A stretch of 64,000 bases of DNA from Heterobilharzia americana. Taxonomy: Eukaryota; Platyhelminthes; Trematoda; Strigeidida; Schistosomatidae. Each line of letters opens with the position of its first letter. Within the stretch, counting starts at the first letter, position 1. The stretch is taken from assembly GCA_944470555.2 (NCBI GenBank), contig OX104130.1:77133160-77197159 (forward strand). Direction: 5' to 3'. Positions 24,725 through 35,822 of the stretch are shown here, one piece after another. The notes under the pieces were generated by a model that saw nothing but the letters and a program-made list of their open reading frames with translations, was not told the DNA's origin and searched no databases. The translations under genes and the position numbers were made by a program.

Positions 24725-25685
24725 GTATCTTTGTATACTTTGTACCGTAATTTCCGCAAACGAGAGAAAACTGCACTTGAAAAACGTCAGCAATGGTGCA
24801 ATCCATTTAACTGTTTATAAAGTCTTTCGTTCCGTGAGTAAAACCCTGGCCACACAAATTCAACACAATGTAGTGATATACATAAATGCAGCTATCTAGT
24901 CCTTAGTGTTCAGCACTTATCGAAGTCCATCAATCACGTATGCAATGGGTCAGCTGGGCTACGTGATATGACCGCATGATACACTGCATATTTCGTGTTT
25001 CGTCCCGTCCTACAAGGTTGGTAATGTTCAGAATAGCTTCGTGGTAAATGTTTTGACTGAGCTACACAAATCTAAATCACTGAAAAAGCACTGGTATCCC
25101 CATAACGTCAGATGTACCTTACTGTGGAGCACAAATTCTATATCCACCAGTCCTTCTTACTGATTGACTCAGCATCTAAGGTAACGATGACCTTTAAAGT
25201 TCATGTCATCCCTTTAAACTTTTTATGATAAATGTTAAAACACTCTTTGGATTTCTGAAAATTTTCAAGTGAGTTGGACAGTTGGCAAACGAGCATGTGG
25301 AGATTTGCTTTATTTTTGGATACTAGTTAGGTCTATTTTATACTCACCTAAGTACGAGGCTACATGACAGACTTTGAACAAAAGGAAGGTTGTACCATTG
25401 TTGTTGTTTAGTTAACTATACTGTGTAACAGTCATACTGTTATCAATAAGATATAAGTTATTTTCTTTGTAGAAAACATAATCCCTAGAAATTTAGCATA
25501 ACTTCCATATTAACACAATATTTCAGTGATAACAAGGTCACACTGTTCTAGTCGAAAGAGGTTGGTTCACTGAAGTCAACTTTCAAACATTTGGATACTG
25601 AGCAGTCCTCTAAGTTGATGTGATGAAATTAAAAAGGTAGTTAATCGAGGATCTAAAATTGGTTATTTTGTGTTCTGTAAGCTAG
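24725..25685. other. No recognisable gene or element
   Basis: AT-rich sequence, no supported feature. Confidence 0.4.
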
Positions 25686-25687
25686 AT

Positions 25688-25926
25688 GGAAGACTGATTG
25701 GGTACGTCATGTACTAGGCCAGGTCCTCGAGTGGAACCCATAGGGGTAACGACGAGTTGGGCCTTTGAGGGTGACATGAAGGAGATCCTGTAAGGAAGAA
25801 ATGAAAGCATGTGAGCAGACGTGCAGTCAGGTTCAAAAGACTTCAGAGAACAGAGTGCAATGGAGACGTGCTACCGAAGCCCTATGTTCTAGTAGGAACC
25901 CAAGGGACAAATAAATAAATAAATAT
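25688..25926 (+). mobile_element. RTE-like LINE, 3' fragment
   Basis: C-terminal end of ORF2 (GGGTACGTCATGTACTAGGC, GACGAGTTGGGCCTTTGAGG) through GACGTGCTACCGAAGCCC to AGGAACCCAAGGGAC and an (AAAT)n tail. 5'-truncated to about 240 bp. Confidence 0.85.
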
Positions 25927-25949
25927 CAATAATAAGTTAGGTGAAGTTA

Positions 25950-26045
25950 GTGCTGGGGATGTTGTTCAGAAAGAAAATGAATGCTTCACGGTTAAACCGC
26001 TTGGCTTATAATATGCAACATAACCAAAATCTTGGGTATGAGCCA
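25950..26045 (+). repeat. Solo PLE terminal-repeat copy, diverged
   Basis: GTTAGTGCTGGGGATGTTGT, then GAATGCTTCACGGTTAAACC, matches the terminal repeat at 27.2 and 28.3 kb (TTAGTGCTGATGATGTCGTC … CTTCACGATTAAACAACC). Confidence 0.45.
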
Positions 26046-26049
26046 CTGA

Positions 26050-27140
26050 TAGCCTCCATCATTTAAAACGGTTTGAACTGTTTCAATGGATGCCTTTTAT
26101 ACAATATAGATACAACATTCAAATAACTTTATGTACTCGTAAACTCCTATTTACTTCGAAATGTTTTTGTACGGGTATCATTATCATCAAGGAATAATTA
26201 GCATATTGCAGTGACAAGATGCATAGTTCAAATATACTGTTGTGTCATAACTTGTACTCAATACGTTTCCGAAGAAATATGCACGTAGTTACATTGGGTA
26301 TTATCTTAAACGTACAGTGAATCTTATCTTCTTAACTGCTTCTTCATTTAACTTGCTGTCTTTCTGCTTCATGGATTTAAGAGACCTTGGAGAACTTTTT
26401 TCATTATACTGTCAAGGAATTCCAAAAGGTACTTTTTGCTGGTGATATGTTTAATGCTGGCAAGTGAAGCAGTTATATGCATGTAACTCATACAATCATT
26501 TTACCACAATAACATGTAACAAGTTTTATTTTTTCATTTGGATAACCCAAACTGCTGAATATTACACTTTCGCCTAGCAATTTTCATTTCACTGCAGTGA
26601 ATTAGGGTGGTTATGATATACCTGCTGAGAATGCTTTAAAATGTTTGACTTTCAAGTGTTTTACAATTATACAAGTATGCAAGACAGGTTCACACGTTCT
26701 ACGTCAGATTTCAATCAAAAACACTTGATTTGATCAGATACTGTTTCACAGGTCATAAACTATTCAGCTTCTAACCACAGAAGATATCCCACATTTGTTA
26801 ATGGCAAATATGTTTTTTTCATTAGTGATTGTGTCAATCATTGTTGGCTTTAACCTTTGAAGAAAACTGCTTCCAGTTATGTAGATGACTTGGAAATTGA
26901 AAGTAACACCTGATTAATTACTGAGTAGCCATACCCTACTAAGTTGCATTGGTAAGTCTACTATAACGCCCTAATAAAGTTGAAAATTTTTCTATTACGT
27001 TATGAAGTCTTCACGCTGACGTAGGCACTCATGGAGGAAGAATAGTTGTTCTTTTGTGGAAGCCTGCCTTTTGGAGAAGTATTCCCATCTTCGAACAACA
27101 TGAGACATGTCACGCTCGTATGATTTTGAAATAATGCGAA
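26050..27140. other. No recognisable gene or element
   Basis: AT-rich sequence, no supported feature. Confidence 0.4.
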
Positions 27141-27143
27141 TAC

Positions 27144-27256
27144 TTGTAGCTCAGGTGGATGGTCTTGGTTGTATTGTGTTCTCTGAGCTGGGTTGTTTAA
27201 TCGTGAAGTTTTCATCGTCTTCCTAGACGACATCATCAGCACTAACTTCAGTATGG
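27144..27256 (-). repeat. PLE terminal repeat, inverted copy
   Basis: Reverse complement of the repeat at 28277-28384, with about 80 per cent identity by eye: CAACCCAGCTCAGAGAACAC and GCTGATGATGTCGTCTAGGA on the minus strand. PLEs are known to carry such repeats in direct or inverted orientation. Confidence 0.65.
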
Positions 27257-27660
27257 TTGCATCATCTCTTCATTAATTGCTTAATGACTGTTAATCACTT
27301 AGCGAGTTTCCAGTTTTCGATGTAAATACGTAACCTATTAGCTCACTCCCACTGGTTTTCGTCTGTTGCCCTCTCCAACTCACCAGCTCCGGAATTTGCA
27401 AACTCATCAAATATGAATTGCAATTGATTCTGACTAAGATTTGTAACTAATAATGCTGTTTTTCCTTGACTCACTCACTACTTTATAGTTATCTTGAATT
27501 TCATATCTCCACTTACTTCTGCATGTTTAAAGTATATTATGTTGTTATTACTACTAATAATTCATTTCACTTGTAGGCTCTTCGCAGCTGATGAAATGAA
27601 AGGCCATGAAATTAAATGATGCCTATCGCGTGCATCATCAACTAAAAAGTCCTTGACAGA
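27257..27660. other. Interior of a PLE, unrecognised part
   Basis: Lies between the inverted terminal repeat and the nuclease frame. No RT motif could be read; presumably decayed or foreign sequence. Confidence 0.35.
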
Positions 27661-27671
27661 AATTAATAAAC

Positions 27672-28134
27672 GCATCATCCTACCATACGTAAAGAATATA
27701 TCAGAAATCACGACAAGACTACTGAAACCACTTGGAATTACTGTGGCTCATAAACCAACAAATTCTCTCTAAACACTATTATGCAGACCAAAGGATGCGA
27801 CAACCAAAAAAGACAAACCGAATATCATTTACAAAAGCAACTGCAATAACTGTAGTCAACACTACATTAGAGAAAGTGGTCGCCCTCTTCACTTTCGTCT
27901 ACATGAACAATTGGCTATTAAACGTCACGACATTTCATCACTCATTTCAATGCACATGGATAATTATGGACATGAATTCAATTTCGACAATGTAGAAAGT
28001 TTGGACGGAGAGAGGAAAAACAAGGAATATCACAGAATTCCTAGAAGCTTGGCACTCAGGCCTGTCAGTGATCAGCAGATGTATAGATATATACCTTATC
28101 TATCGATCAATAGGAAAAATGATAGACGACATTG
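27672..28134 (+). pseudogene. PLE GIY-YIG endonuclease, one in-frame stop
   Basis: A single frame of about 154 codons. It opens with RIILPYVKNISEI, the conserved region that links RT to nuclease in PLEs (LPYVKGxSExIxR). KPTNSL follows with a TAA at 27771-27773 (where an Arg codon is expected). Next come PKDATTKKDKPNIIYKSNC (GIY strand), NNCSQHYIRESGR (YIG strand, with Gly changed to Arg), HFRLHEQ (catalytic Arg helix and Glu region), KRHDISSL and HEFNFDNV. The nuclease cuts target DNA for PLE retrotransposition. One stop and the YIR change suggest a relatively recent loss. No intact RT is upstream, so the element is 5'-deleted or highly diverged there. Confidence 0.8.
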
Positions 28135-28276
28135 AGGTAAGAGGTCAATCAGAAGAACAGCCATCAGGAAAGTCTATACAGTCAATGATACAATAATCGA
28201 AGGAAATAACCAATCACAGACCACATAGTCAGAGCAAGCCACTAAACCACTCACGGAGAGGCATTGACAGCTCACT

Positions 28277-28384
28277 TCATACTGAAGTTGTTGCTGATGA
28301 TGTCGTCTAGCGAGACGTTAAAAGCTTAACAACCCAGCTCAGAGAACACAATACAACCAAGATCATTCACCTGAGCTACAGATA
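28277..28384 (+). repeat. PLE terminal repeat with CTGATGA box
   Basis: Pairs with 27144-27256. Contains CTGATGA (28294-28300) followed by TCGTC/GACG complementarity and, in the partner copy, GAAAAC, which is the order of elements of a minimal PLE hammerhead. The two bases after CTGATGA do not pair, so activity is doubtful. Confidence 0.6.
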
Positions 28385-28439
28385 TTCTCCACTATTTCTA
28401 AATCAGCTCATTTTATTCTCTACATGTCTTTGTTCTTGT

Positions 28440-29260
28440 ATTGTTCATATTTAACTTTAAGCCTAAGCCAAATTTTAACTGCTTATGACCAACAAACACC
28501 ACTATCCGAGAAAGAAGACATGTCAAGTAATTACACGATGAATAAAAACGGATTGTGATAAATACTTCAGACAGTCGGGTTATTAAAATGTTTTAGGTGT
28601 ATTGAGTTAAATATGACATTAGAGTAAACAGCATCCATAAAAATGTTGTTTATCTGAATAACTTAAAATATATCAAATAGTGGCTCTGGTTCTACTGTGG
28701 AATACAATTAACTTTCCTAGAAACAACTTAATTAGTTGTTATGCATAATTGTCTTCAGTGACATTCAGTTAATAAACATCATATTAAAGATGAAAGATAA
28801 ATATCGACAGTGTTGGCGTAACCGATAACCACTGCAAAGTAGTTCCTTGCTTTTATATATCATGTTATAAATTGGTTCATCGCATTTGGTAGATGAAAAT
28901 GCTACCCAACTTGTAATCGAGAAGGATAAATAAGAACTATTACTTGATAGACAACCTTTTAAAAATGCGAACTATTTTTGTGGTCCATGGGACAAATTTT
29001 GTTAAGTTTGCTTGGTGATAGTTGAACAGTTGCAAATATCACTCCATTGTACAACAAGAAGTGAAACTATTAGTCATAAGAGTATTTTGGGAACACTAAA
29101 TATCAAATCTGTTGCGTTCATTTGTTACTACACTGTTGACAAGTTCTTTAATATAAACCCAACAGAAAACAAAATATGTCACTCAACTTTTGCTTTATAA
29201 TCAATATGATATAAGTTCAACGGTCTGATGGCATTGCAGTTTGTGTAGATTAGACCATTT
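28440..29260. other. No recognisable gene or element
   Basis: AT-rich sequence, no supported feature. Confidence 0.4.
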
Positions 29261-29639
29261 TGATGATGAGTTATGATAGCAAAGGAAAAGTTAACGTTCC
29301 ATTTTAGTTTGTTTATTAGAAATATCACACAGTGAAACGGTACCACTTACTGGATGACCTTTTGGACACAATTTATTGTCCATATTCATATCAGGTAACC
29401 AACTCCACAACTTCCAGACAGTCTTTATATATTCCTAATTTTCTCTCCTTCTCTGTGGTGATAAGGGTGGTAGAATTTTCCATATATCTGGGACAGGTGC
29501 AGAACCATTTCGATTGCATGTGTTTGGTGTTGATTCGATAAACAAAGACTCATTCGGCTACCAATCTCTCCCTCACTCCACCCAACTAAGTTAGTTTTCA
29601 AAACTGTCACCCTATCCCACCCTACTGTGTGATTGTGTG

Positions 29640-29835
29640 TCATCGCATGCAGAGCTACAGCCGAGTTTTCCTCTAGATTTCTTATCTTATTAGGATCTAC
29701 TGATCTTGATTTATCTAAGTTTTTTTGTTCTGTTATTCTAATCGACCCTGGTCGACTGCTTTGACCTATGTACTTAATCTCGCAATCATTGCAAGGAATC
29801 TGGTAAACCAGATTATTTTGTTTAATTGCATCGAT
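29640..29835 (-). pseudogene. PLE GIY-YIG endonuclease
   Basis: Frame reads LVYQIPCNDCEIKYIGQSSR, with the GIY tyrosine, a CxxC-type pair and an intact YIG, followed by the linker PNKIRNLEENSAVALHAM. The sequence is open through these motifs. Family members nick DNA to prime reverse transcription. Confidence 0.85.
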
Positions 29836-30064
29836 AGGATCTTTTAACCTACAAAGCTTCTATCTAAGTGAGTTTGTTGGTTTGAATGCCAATTTAATCC
29901 CACCCCTATTGAGAATTCTTCGTAATGCTTCTGAGGTGCCTTCTTTGTACGGTAACACAGCAGAGGCTTTGAATGCTCTCTTAACCCTGTCGTTATTATT
30001 ACCATTAGTAGTGATATTATTGTTAACAACACCTGTATTATTAATACAATTGCTAATATTTTTT

Positions 30065-30770
30065 TCAATTTCTTATTAATTTATTTATAAATTTTGGTGG
30101 GTAATTATTGAGACGTAGGGTATGCTTGATGTGTCCAATTTCTTGTCGCAGACTTTCTGATCCACTAGTAAGCTTTTTCGCTCTACCACTGAAGCATTTA
30201 ACTAGGCCTACTTTAACTGAAATGCGGTGGGAGGATTCGAAGTCTAAGTAGCCATTTGAATGGGTGGGTTTTCTATAGACACTAGTCTTTAAAATTCCTT
30301 GCTGAGTTCGTTTAGTCTTGCGATCCAACATTGCTAGCTCACCTTCATCACTTAATAATTCACAGGTAAACTGGATTGCATTCACTACTGAATTTATATG
30401 TGCCAAGAACTTTTTTATATGTTCCGATTTCAGTACTGTAAATGTATCATCTACTCATCGGAACCATATCTTTGGAGTAGGATTAAATGTTTGAAGGGCC
30501 ACTTGTTCACAACTATCCATAAATATGTCTGCAACGATAGGGGATATTGGTGATCCCATGACAATACCTTCAGTTTGTTTATATATTTTATGTTGAAACT
30601 TAAAACAGTAGATGTTAGGCACAATCTTACTCCTAGTATGACTTCCTCTATCGGTATCTTAGTTCGATGCGTAAGTTCTTTATCATCTTTAAGCCCATTT
30701 CTAACTGCTTCTAGAGCTATGTCAATCGCTATATTTGTGTAAAGGCTAGTTATGTCGAAACTAACCATTT
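30065..30770 (-). pseudogene. PLE reverse transcriptase
   Basis: Palm and thumb of the PLE RT. Motif A-like FDITSLYTNI, motif B MGSPxSP, motif C VDDTF with the expected Tyr/Arg position overwritten by a stop, and the post-palm VYRKPTHS signature. At least one frameshift separates motif A from motifs B and C. The domain would copy element RNA at a nicked target. Homologous to the plus-strand copy at 45.6-46.3 kb. Confidence 0.9.
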
Positions 30771-30869
30771 TTTCTTTGTCGTCTAATCTATGCTTTAAGT
30801 CATAAGAGACTTTGAGTGAGTTTTACTCTTGTATTAAAAGTTAACGCTCATAAGGGGGTAGGAAGATAG

Positions 30870-31830
30870 TCAATTCACTTCACAATGGTTGAAATCAATG
30901 TTTTATTGTTCTAGTCATTGGTGATATTCTGAAATCCATGTCAAGTAAATATGGATTTATTTCTTCGAGGATTTACAGGACGAATTCACAGTTATTTTCT
31001 AGAAGTATCAAATGCATGATTTGGTGATATTTAATCACATGGGAATAACGAAAATCTATAGTTACTCCTTTAAATAACAACGGTGAGTGTCACTTGACAT
31101 ATAATGTGACTAACAATGAAATCAATGAAAAAATTCTTCATGAAGTTCTTCTATAGTACCCCTTGAATTATTAATTTAAAATATCTTTGCTCCTGATAAA
31201 ATGCATACTAGATTTAGAAGCATAATGCAGATTATCCAAATAAATACTGCAACTTGATGCATTTGGAATAACATTGAATATCCACATAATATATATGACT
31301 GATTATTTTGAAAGAGTATCATGAAGTTAATTGTAATGGTTTTTTAATAAAGCATACTAGGAAAAACTTATCTCTACTAGATTTTCAGTTAAGAAATCAA
31401 CTTTAATTTCGTAATTTTTACAGTTAGAAACTGAAAAAAAAAGTGTACAAATTAGTCGGAATTTGTAGTGCTAAAATATCAATTCATAAAGCATAATATA
31501 CAGATGTTTTACATTCTTCTTCAAGTTCTCCGATCAGTTTCATTTGTATGTAACAGCATATGTATGTGTGTAAAACTGGGTTAGGTTGACTGTCTAAACT
31601 CAGAGATTTCTGAGTTTTTACATTTCTATTATTCGCAAATGACAAACATTTTTATGATAAATTCAAATGAAAAAAATAATTATGTTTTTACTCCTAAACA
31701 GACTTCATTTGGTGGAAATTCAGTGATGCAGGGAAATGCCTTTCTTTGATATGACATTTATATTCTATTGTGTACATGTAAAAAACAGTTGTACAAATGT
31801 TGTGTCCATTGTAGAGATATTTTGCAGAAC
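30870..31830. other. No recognisable gene or element
   Basis: AT-rich sequence, no supported feature. Confidence 0.4.
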
Positions 31831-32467
31831 TATTATGTTCAATTTCAAGTTGTTTTCCATCGTAGAATGACATCAGTTGGAGGAACAAAGGAAACCTGGG
31901 AGAACTGGACAGCTGTTTCTTCCTAGTATGGGACTTCTCACCAGTGCGCACCGACTACCCCACCGCACCAGGGATAGAACCCAAGACCTTCAGGTTCCGT
32001 GGCCAACACGTCACCATTGAGCCACTGGGTGAAAATCAAGTGGTCTATATTTCCAACTTCTGTTAGCTCACAATATAGCGCAACCGCCACCCAGTGTCAT
32101 TGTTGAGTAACTGTCCTCACGACCATCAGGTTTTACCCCCACTGGTGGTGACTTCTCATTGGAACTTCGAGAATAACTCTCAAAGCTAGTCAACAATGAG
32201 CACCAGTTTAATTGAATTTTGAGGGAGTTGTGGGGATTCGGAAACATTTCAAGCTATTAGTCATCGTAGACTGATATCAGTTGGAGGAACAAAGGAAACC
32301 TGGGAGAACTAGACAGCGCACTGCTGATGAGTCCCACACTAGCGCGAAACAGCTGTCCAGTGCTCCCAGGTTTTCTTTTTTTCTCCAACTGATGTCAGTC
32401 TACGATGAATAACAACTTGAAATATTTCCAAATCTTCACAATTCCCTCAAAATATTGTGTTCTATTT
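31831..32467. mobile_element. Composite foldback HHR-SINE: two opposed units within one TSD
   Basis: Imperfect 15-bp TSDs (TATTATGTTCAATTT at 31831-31845, TATTGTGTTCTATTT at 32453-32467, two mismatches) enclose 31846-32452. Unit 1 (31846-32216) is a minus-strand SINE: terminal repeat, hammerhead complement (31895-31935), tRNA-like complement (B box as GGATAGAACCC near 31972; A box as TTGAGCCACTG near 32020) and spacer. Unit 2 (32217-32452) is a compact foldback: TTTTGAGGGAGTTGTGGGG… at the left, its complement …CACAATTCCCTCAAAA at the right, with a plus-strand hammerhead at the tip and the tRNA-like part deleted. Arms are about 100 bp. Confidence 0.75.
32318..32363 (+). ncRNA. Hammerhead ribozyme in compact foldback SINE
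   Basis: Stem I GCACTG (32318-32323) pairs with CAGTGC (32358-32363). CTGATGA at 32324-32330 and GAAA at 32346-32349 are intact; stem III is the short palindrome ACAGCTGT, cleavage expected after GTC (32355-32357). Stem II is weakened (GTCCC against AGCGC, with a C-C mismatch and a G-U pair). Activity possible but reduced. Confidence 0.6.
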
Positions 32468-32469
32468 AC

Positions 32470-33300
32470 AAATAAATGTACCATATGAAAATTATTTGCT
32501 GCTAGTTTATTCATTACTTAACTGTACAGCTTAGCAACTAAGTGATCCACTATGTTGCATCCTTGATGACCTCTGACAATCTTTTTATAGGATGTCTAAA
32601 ACATTTTCATCCGATGAAGAATAAGCTACCATGCTGTAACCGGTACATCTGAATTACTACTAGTACTGTCTTAATCTGTATTTGGTGAAAGTCAATTAAA
32701 TAAAACCAGGTTGTCAAAAGTATGATTATTTTGGGATTTATCCGCTTCTTAAATATATGAAATTTGTTTTTAGTACGTGCCGAGCGGCCACTGAGATGTG
32801 CCCCATATAAAATAATATAGAAACACTAAGAACAACAAGCGTAAAGCAGAAAGTAGAGTAAAAGAAAGGATACAGAACCAGAAATAGTTGACTCATCAAA
32901 TGAGTAGTCGCAGAGATACATTCAAAGAAGCATTCACTCACATTGTGTTCCGGATTGTAAACTGGCTTGATTCTTATTTTTTCTGAGAGAAGAAAATACA
33001 CTCTTTAAGTAGAGAAGCTCTCTACTTCATTACTTAGTGAAGTCGGTATACTGCAAAGTGCTGTTCTTCCTTCTTTTCTTATCTCTTCCTTTTTGCGTGA
33101 CTTACCAACCTCAACTAAATCTAACTTCGTTAGGTACCCAAATCTTAACGAAAATTGGTCACTGATCTTCCTTGAAAGGCCTTGCATTCAATTTCCCAAA
33201 ATATGAGATTGGTTATTTTAGCTCAATACGCGGGAAAGACCTATGTTAATTGCTTCTGTCCCATCGCCCTTGTCTCATAGATGGCTTTGATGTAGAGGAT
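32470..33300. other. No recognisable gene or element
   Basis: AT-rich sequence, no supported feature. Confidence 0.4.
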
Positions 33301-33311
33301 GTATAAAGCGC

Positions 33312-33960
33312 GACCCACCTCGGCTTATGCTTTTCTTCTGATCTTTCTTGGTCCCCTTATATCTCACTGATTTGCGGAAAATCCTTCGCTTAACTTTTTA
33401 TATAAGGAAGCTGAGACTGTCCAGCATAACCCAGCTTCTATTCTTATACTTCATTATTTCCTGCATTTTGCCTGTACTTACTTATGGCTCACTCTTATTC
33501 TTTTCTGGAATCCAGAAAGAGGACTACCTTATATCGCGTAGGATTTTGAAGGGTTTTGGTAGAGCAAGTGTTGCACAACTAACCATTGTGATAAATGCGG
33601 CCGGGATGGACATTGGAACTCTTGTAGACTGCTCGCCAAAAATATAATATCTTATGACAAGCATCCTCCACATCTGCATCCCTCTCAATATCTATTATCG
33701 GGGAAGACAAAAAGTAAATTTATAAAACTCTATGCTGCCTCAATTACATATAGAAATCCAACCACACCTTATTTAGCTCATGTGCTATGTAAAGAAAATC
33801 ATGTTAGATATAGTCTTATCAATCAACTGCGTAAAAGTGAACAGTTATCCTGTCTATAGATCCATTAGGCATATCAACAATCATGCTTTTCTTTGTCATA
33901 TATCGTTAAACAATCATGTTTGAAAATGTTGTACAGCGAGTAAATTGATCCAATATCATG
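33312..33960 (+). pseudogene. CR1-like LINE (SR1/Perere type), C-terminal RT region fragment
   Basis: A frame of about 100 codons contains LVPLYLTDLRKILRLTFYIR, then CILPVLTYGSLLFFSG and DYLISRRILKGFGRAS. This resembles the region after the RT palm in CR1-type LINEs (LSWSxHI…LRKL…LVLPxLxYASPVW…L.R..K..SRAS). Downstream, another frame reads NIYYRGRQK, matching the family's usual continuation. The RT catalytic motifs are absent (5'-truncated) and the frame breaks after 33640. I assign CR1 by pattern rather than by alignment. Confidence 0.65.
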
Positions 33961-34019
33961 TGTTGAGAGTTCTATGCTACTAACATAATTATGATTCAGA
34001 ACAAAGCGAATATAGTATC

Positions 34020-34040
34020 CTATTATTATTATTATTATTA
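34020..34040. repeat. Short (ATT)n run
   Basis: Six ATT units. Confidence 0.85.
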
Positions 34041-34213
34041 CTTAACTTTTCAGGAACATGGGAGACAAGACAGTCACTGATGTTCTGACCATTACTTGTA
34101 TTCAACGGTTATAATCTAAATTTGAGCCAGAATTTCGGAAAATCTTGCACATTCTGACGTTTGAATTCATATTTTCTTGAATAAAAGATAAATTTAAACA
34201 GAAGAATCTAGTT

Positions 34214-34827
34214 CCTCCGTAGCACCAAGAGGAAAGTACTAATCTGAAAACAGTGTACAGATCTACTCCACAAAGCGTGAACAAGATCCAGATTTTCAAA
34301 ACTAATGTCAGTCAAGTCAGGGCTTCTATGTAATGGTTCAGAGACTTTGTGTGTTACGAAAATCATTTCCAACGAACTGCAGACATCATTCATCAACAGC
34401 TGCTATCTACGCTAGCTCACTTGATAGTGAAGATCAGATGAGATGAGATGGCCAGAATAATAAAAATCAGCAACAAGGAACTAACTCTGGCTGGCTGGTG
34501 ACGAATCAACCAAACAAAAACCTATAGTCCAACATATTTGCAGAAGATAGTGGAGATGGATTGGATTGGACATCTACTGAGAAGACCGTTTAGGGACATC
34601 ACGCGTCAGGCCAGGCCAGTTCGTCGAGTGGAAGCCAAACGGGAAACGACGAGTTGGGCGTCCGGGGCGAGCGTGATATGGAGGCGATGATATGAGGAAG
34701 AAATGAAAACATGTAGGCAGTCGTGGAGCCAGGTTGGATAGACTGCAGAGAAGAGAGTGAAATGAAGACATGCTACTGAAGCCCTATGTTTCTCTAGGAA
34801 TCCAAGGGACAAATAAAAAAATAAATC
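34214..34827 (+). mobile_element. RTE-like LINE, 5'-truncated, possible 9-bp TSD
   Basis: Covers ORF2 from the TNVKSVL region (GCGTGAACAAGATCCAG at about 34278) through the C-terminal domain (GACTGGCATCT-type HTLRRP segment near 34565-34600) to CTAGGAATCCAAGGGACAAA and an A-rich tail. AATCTAGTT occurs on both sides (34205-34213 and 34824-34832), a short candidate TSD. A (GATGA) microsatellite-like expansion is at 34434-34450. Frame broken several times. Confidence 0.82.
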
Positions 34828-34834
34828 TAGTTGA

Positions 34835-35510
34835 AATTAAAAATCTGAGTTATCTTCAGTCGGCAAAACTGACAGGACACTTTTTTAATGATTAGTGGTT
34901 CTTAATTTTCCGAAAATTGTTCCATTAGAACAGTCTGATGGTTAATAAATATTCTATATAATAGTGCCTTAATAGTCATCTGTGACAGGGTTTTAACCAA
35001 GTGGTTTTTTCTTCGAGTAAACTGAGAAGAAAGATTTAAAATCTCTTATCAAAGGGAGGAAATATAAGTATGTAAATTTGAATGTCACCAAAAAGCATGA
35101 TAATTTATGTTAATTTTTTTAAGTGATCAGTTAAAAATTACTCATATTCTTAAAATTATTCTATTAATCAAACAAAATATTATGAACAACTGCTTTTAGT
35201 CCCACTTTTAGAAAGTTTTCTCTTGTTTCATCAATGCAAAGTTTTACAAACGATGTATGGGAATATTTTCTACTTTTCCCCAATTTTCAAATAAGATAAG
35301 TAGAGTCCTGTGTATTGCTTTACCTCCCACTTCTAAAGCTGAATAATTTACAGCACAATTACAACATAAATTGTCTAACATAATTCAGGTGTGTCAAAAA
35401 AGATAGTTTTAAAAAGTTGCTTGCACAAAGTAATGACTGACCTATATATGTCATAAAGACAATAGGAAGCTACCTCATTTAGTTGACTGTGATTTATTTA
35501 CTTTCGTACA
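34835..35510. other. No recognisable gene or element
   Basis: AT-rich sequence, no supported feature. Confidence 0.4.
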
Positions 35511-35514
35511 CTAA

Positions 35515-35710
35515 ATCTCTGATGCTCAGTGGCAACTTGTCTACCGCGAAGCATGAAGGTCTTGCGTTCGATCCCGGAACGGATTATAGATGAATACTGC
35601 TGAAGAGTCCCATACTGGGACGAAACAGCTGTCCAGTGCTCTTTGCTTTCCAATGCTTCTTTAGCTGAAGTCATTTCATGATGAATACTAGCTTTAAAAA
35701 ATATTTGCTT
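35515..35710 (+). mobile_element. Foldback HHR-SINE family, 5'-shortened copy
   Basis: tRNA-like head with A box TGCTCAGTGGC (35523-35533) and near-consensus B box GCGTTCGATCC (35564-35574), then an intact hammerhead core (35592-35641), then the tail GAAGTCATTTCATGATGAAT, a diverged form of the terminal repeat. The inverted left arm is missing. Confidence 0.75.
35592..35641 (+). ncRNA. Hammerhead ribozyme, core intact
   Basis: All conserved parts are present in order: stem I 5' strand GAATACTG (35592-35599), CTGAAGA (35600-35606), stem II GTCCC/GGGAC with loop ATACT (35607-35621), GAAA (35622-35625), short stem III ACAGCTGT (35625-35632), cleavage triplet GTC (35631-35633) and stem I 3' strand CAGTGCTC (35634-35641). 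Stem I has seven of eight pairs counting one G-U. This is the best-preserved hammerhead of the window; such short stem III forms are known from the schistosome satellite hammerheads. Confidence 0.78.
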
Positions 35711-35822
35711 CCTACATTGTCACAGCAGTACTCGTGGGAGGGGGAAGGACTATGACTATGAAATTTAGTGTCATTTTATGGTCTAACGTAGTATCTGAAG
35801 TCTGAGTTAGCTTGTTTGAATT

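Larger units (their letters stand above)
29265..30865 (-). mobile_element. Penelope-like element, RT + GIY-YIG, inactivated
   Basis: The best PLE of the window. Minus strand, in order: RT from 30865, with KMVSFDITSLYTNI (30730-30770), IVMGSPISPIVADIFMD (about 30525-30560), VDDTF catalytic box (30440-30454) preceded by a TGA stop (30455-30457), then VYRKPTHSNGYLDF (about 30245-30290) and NNYPPKFINK (about 30080-30110). The GIY-YIG nuclease follows (29830-29640) with LVYQIPCNDCEIKYIGQSSR, then ALHAMTHNHTVGWDRV (about 29600-29650). A 3' UTR-like end runs to about 29265. Frameshifts lie between the 30451-30768 frame and its neighbours. The 3' part recurs at 38.7, 45.2, 46.7, 47.15 and 53.4 kb. 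The RT motifs make PLE assignment firm; a Cercyon-type (Schistosoma) PLE is likely but not proven. Confidence 0.9.
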
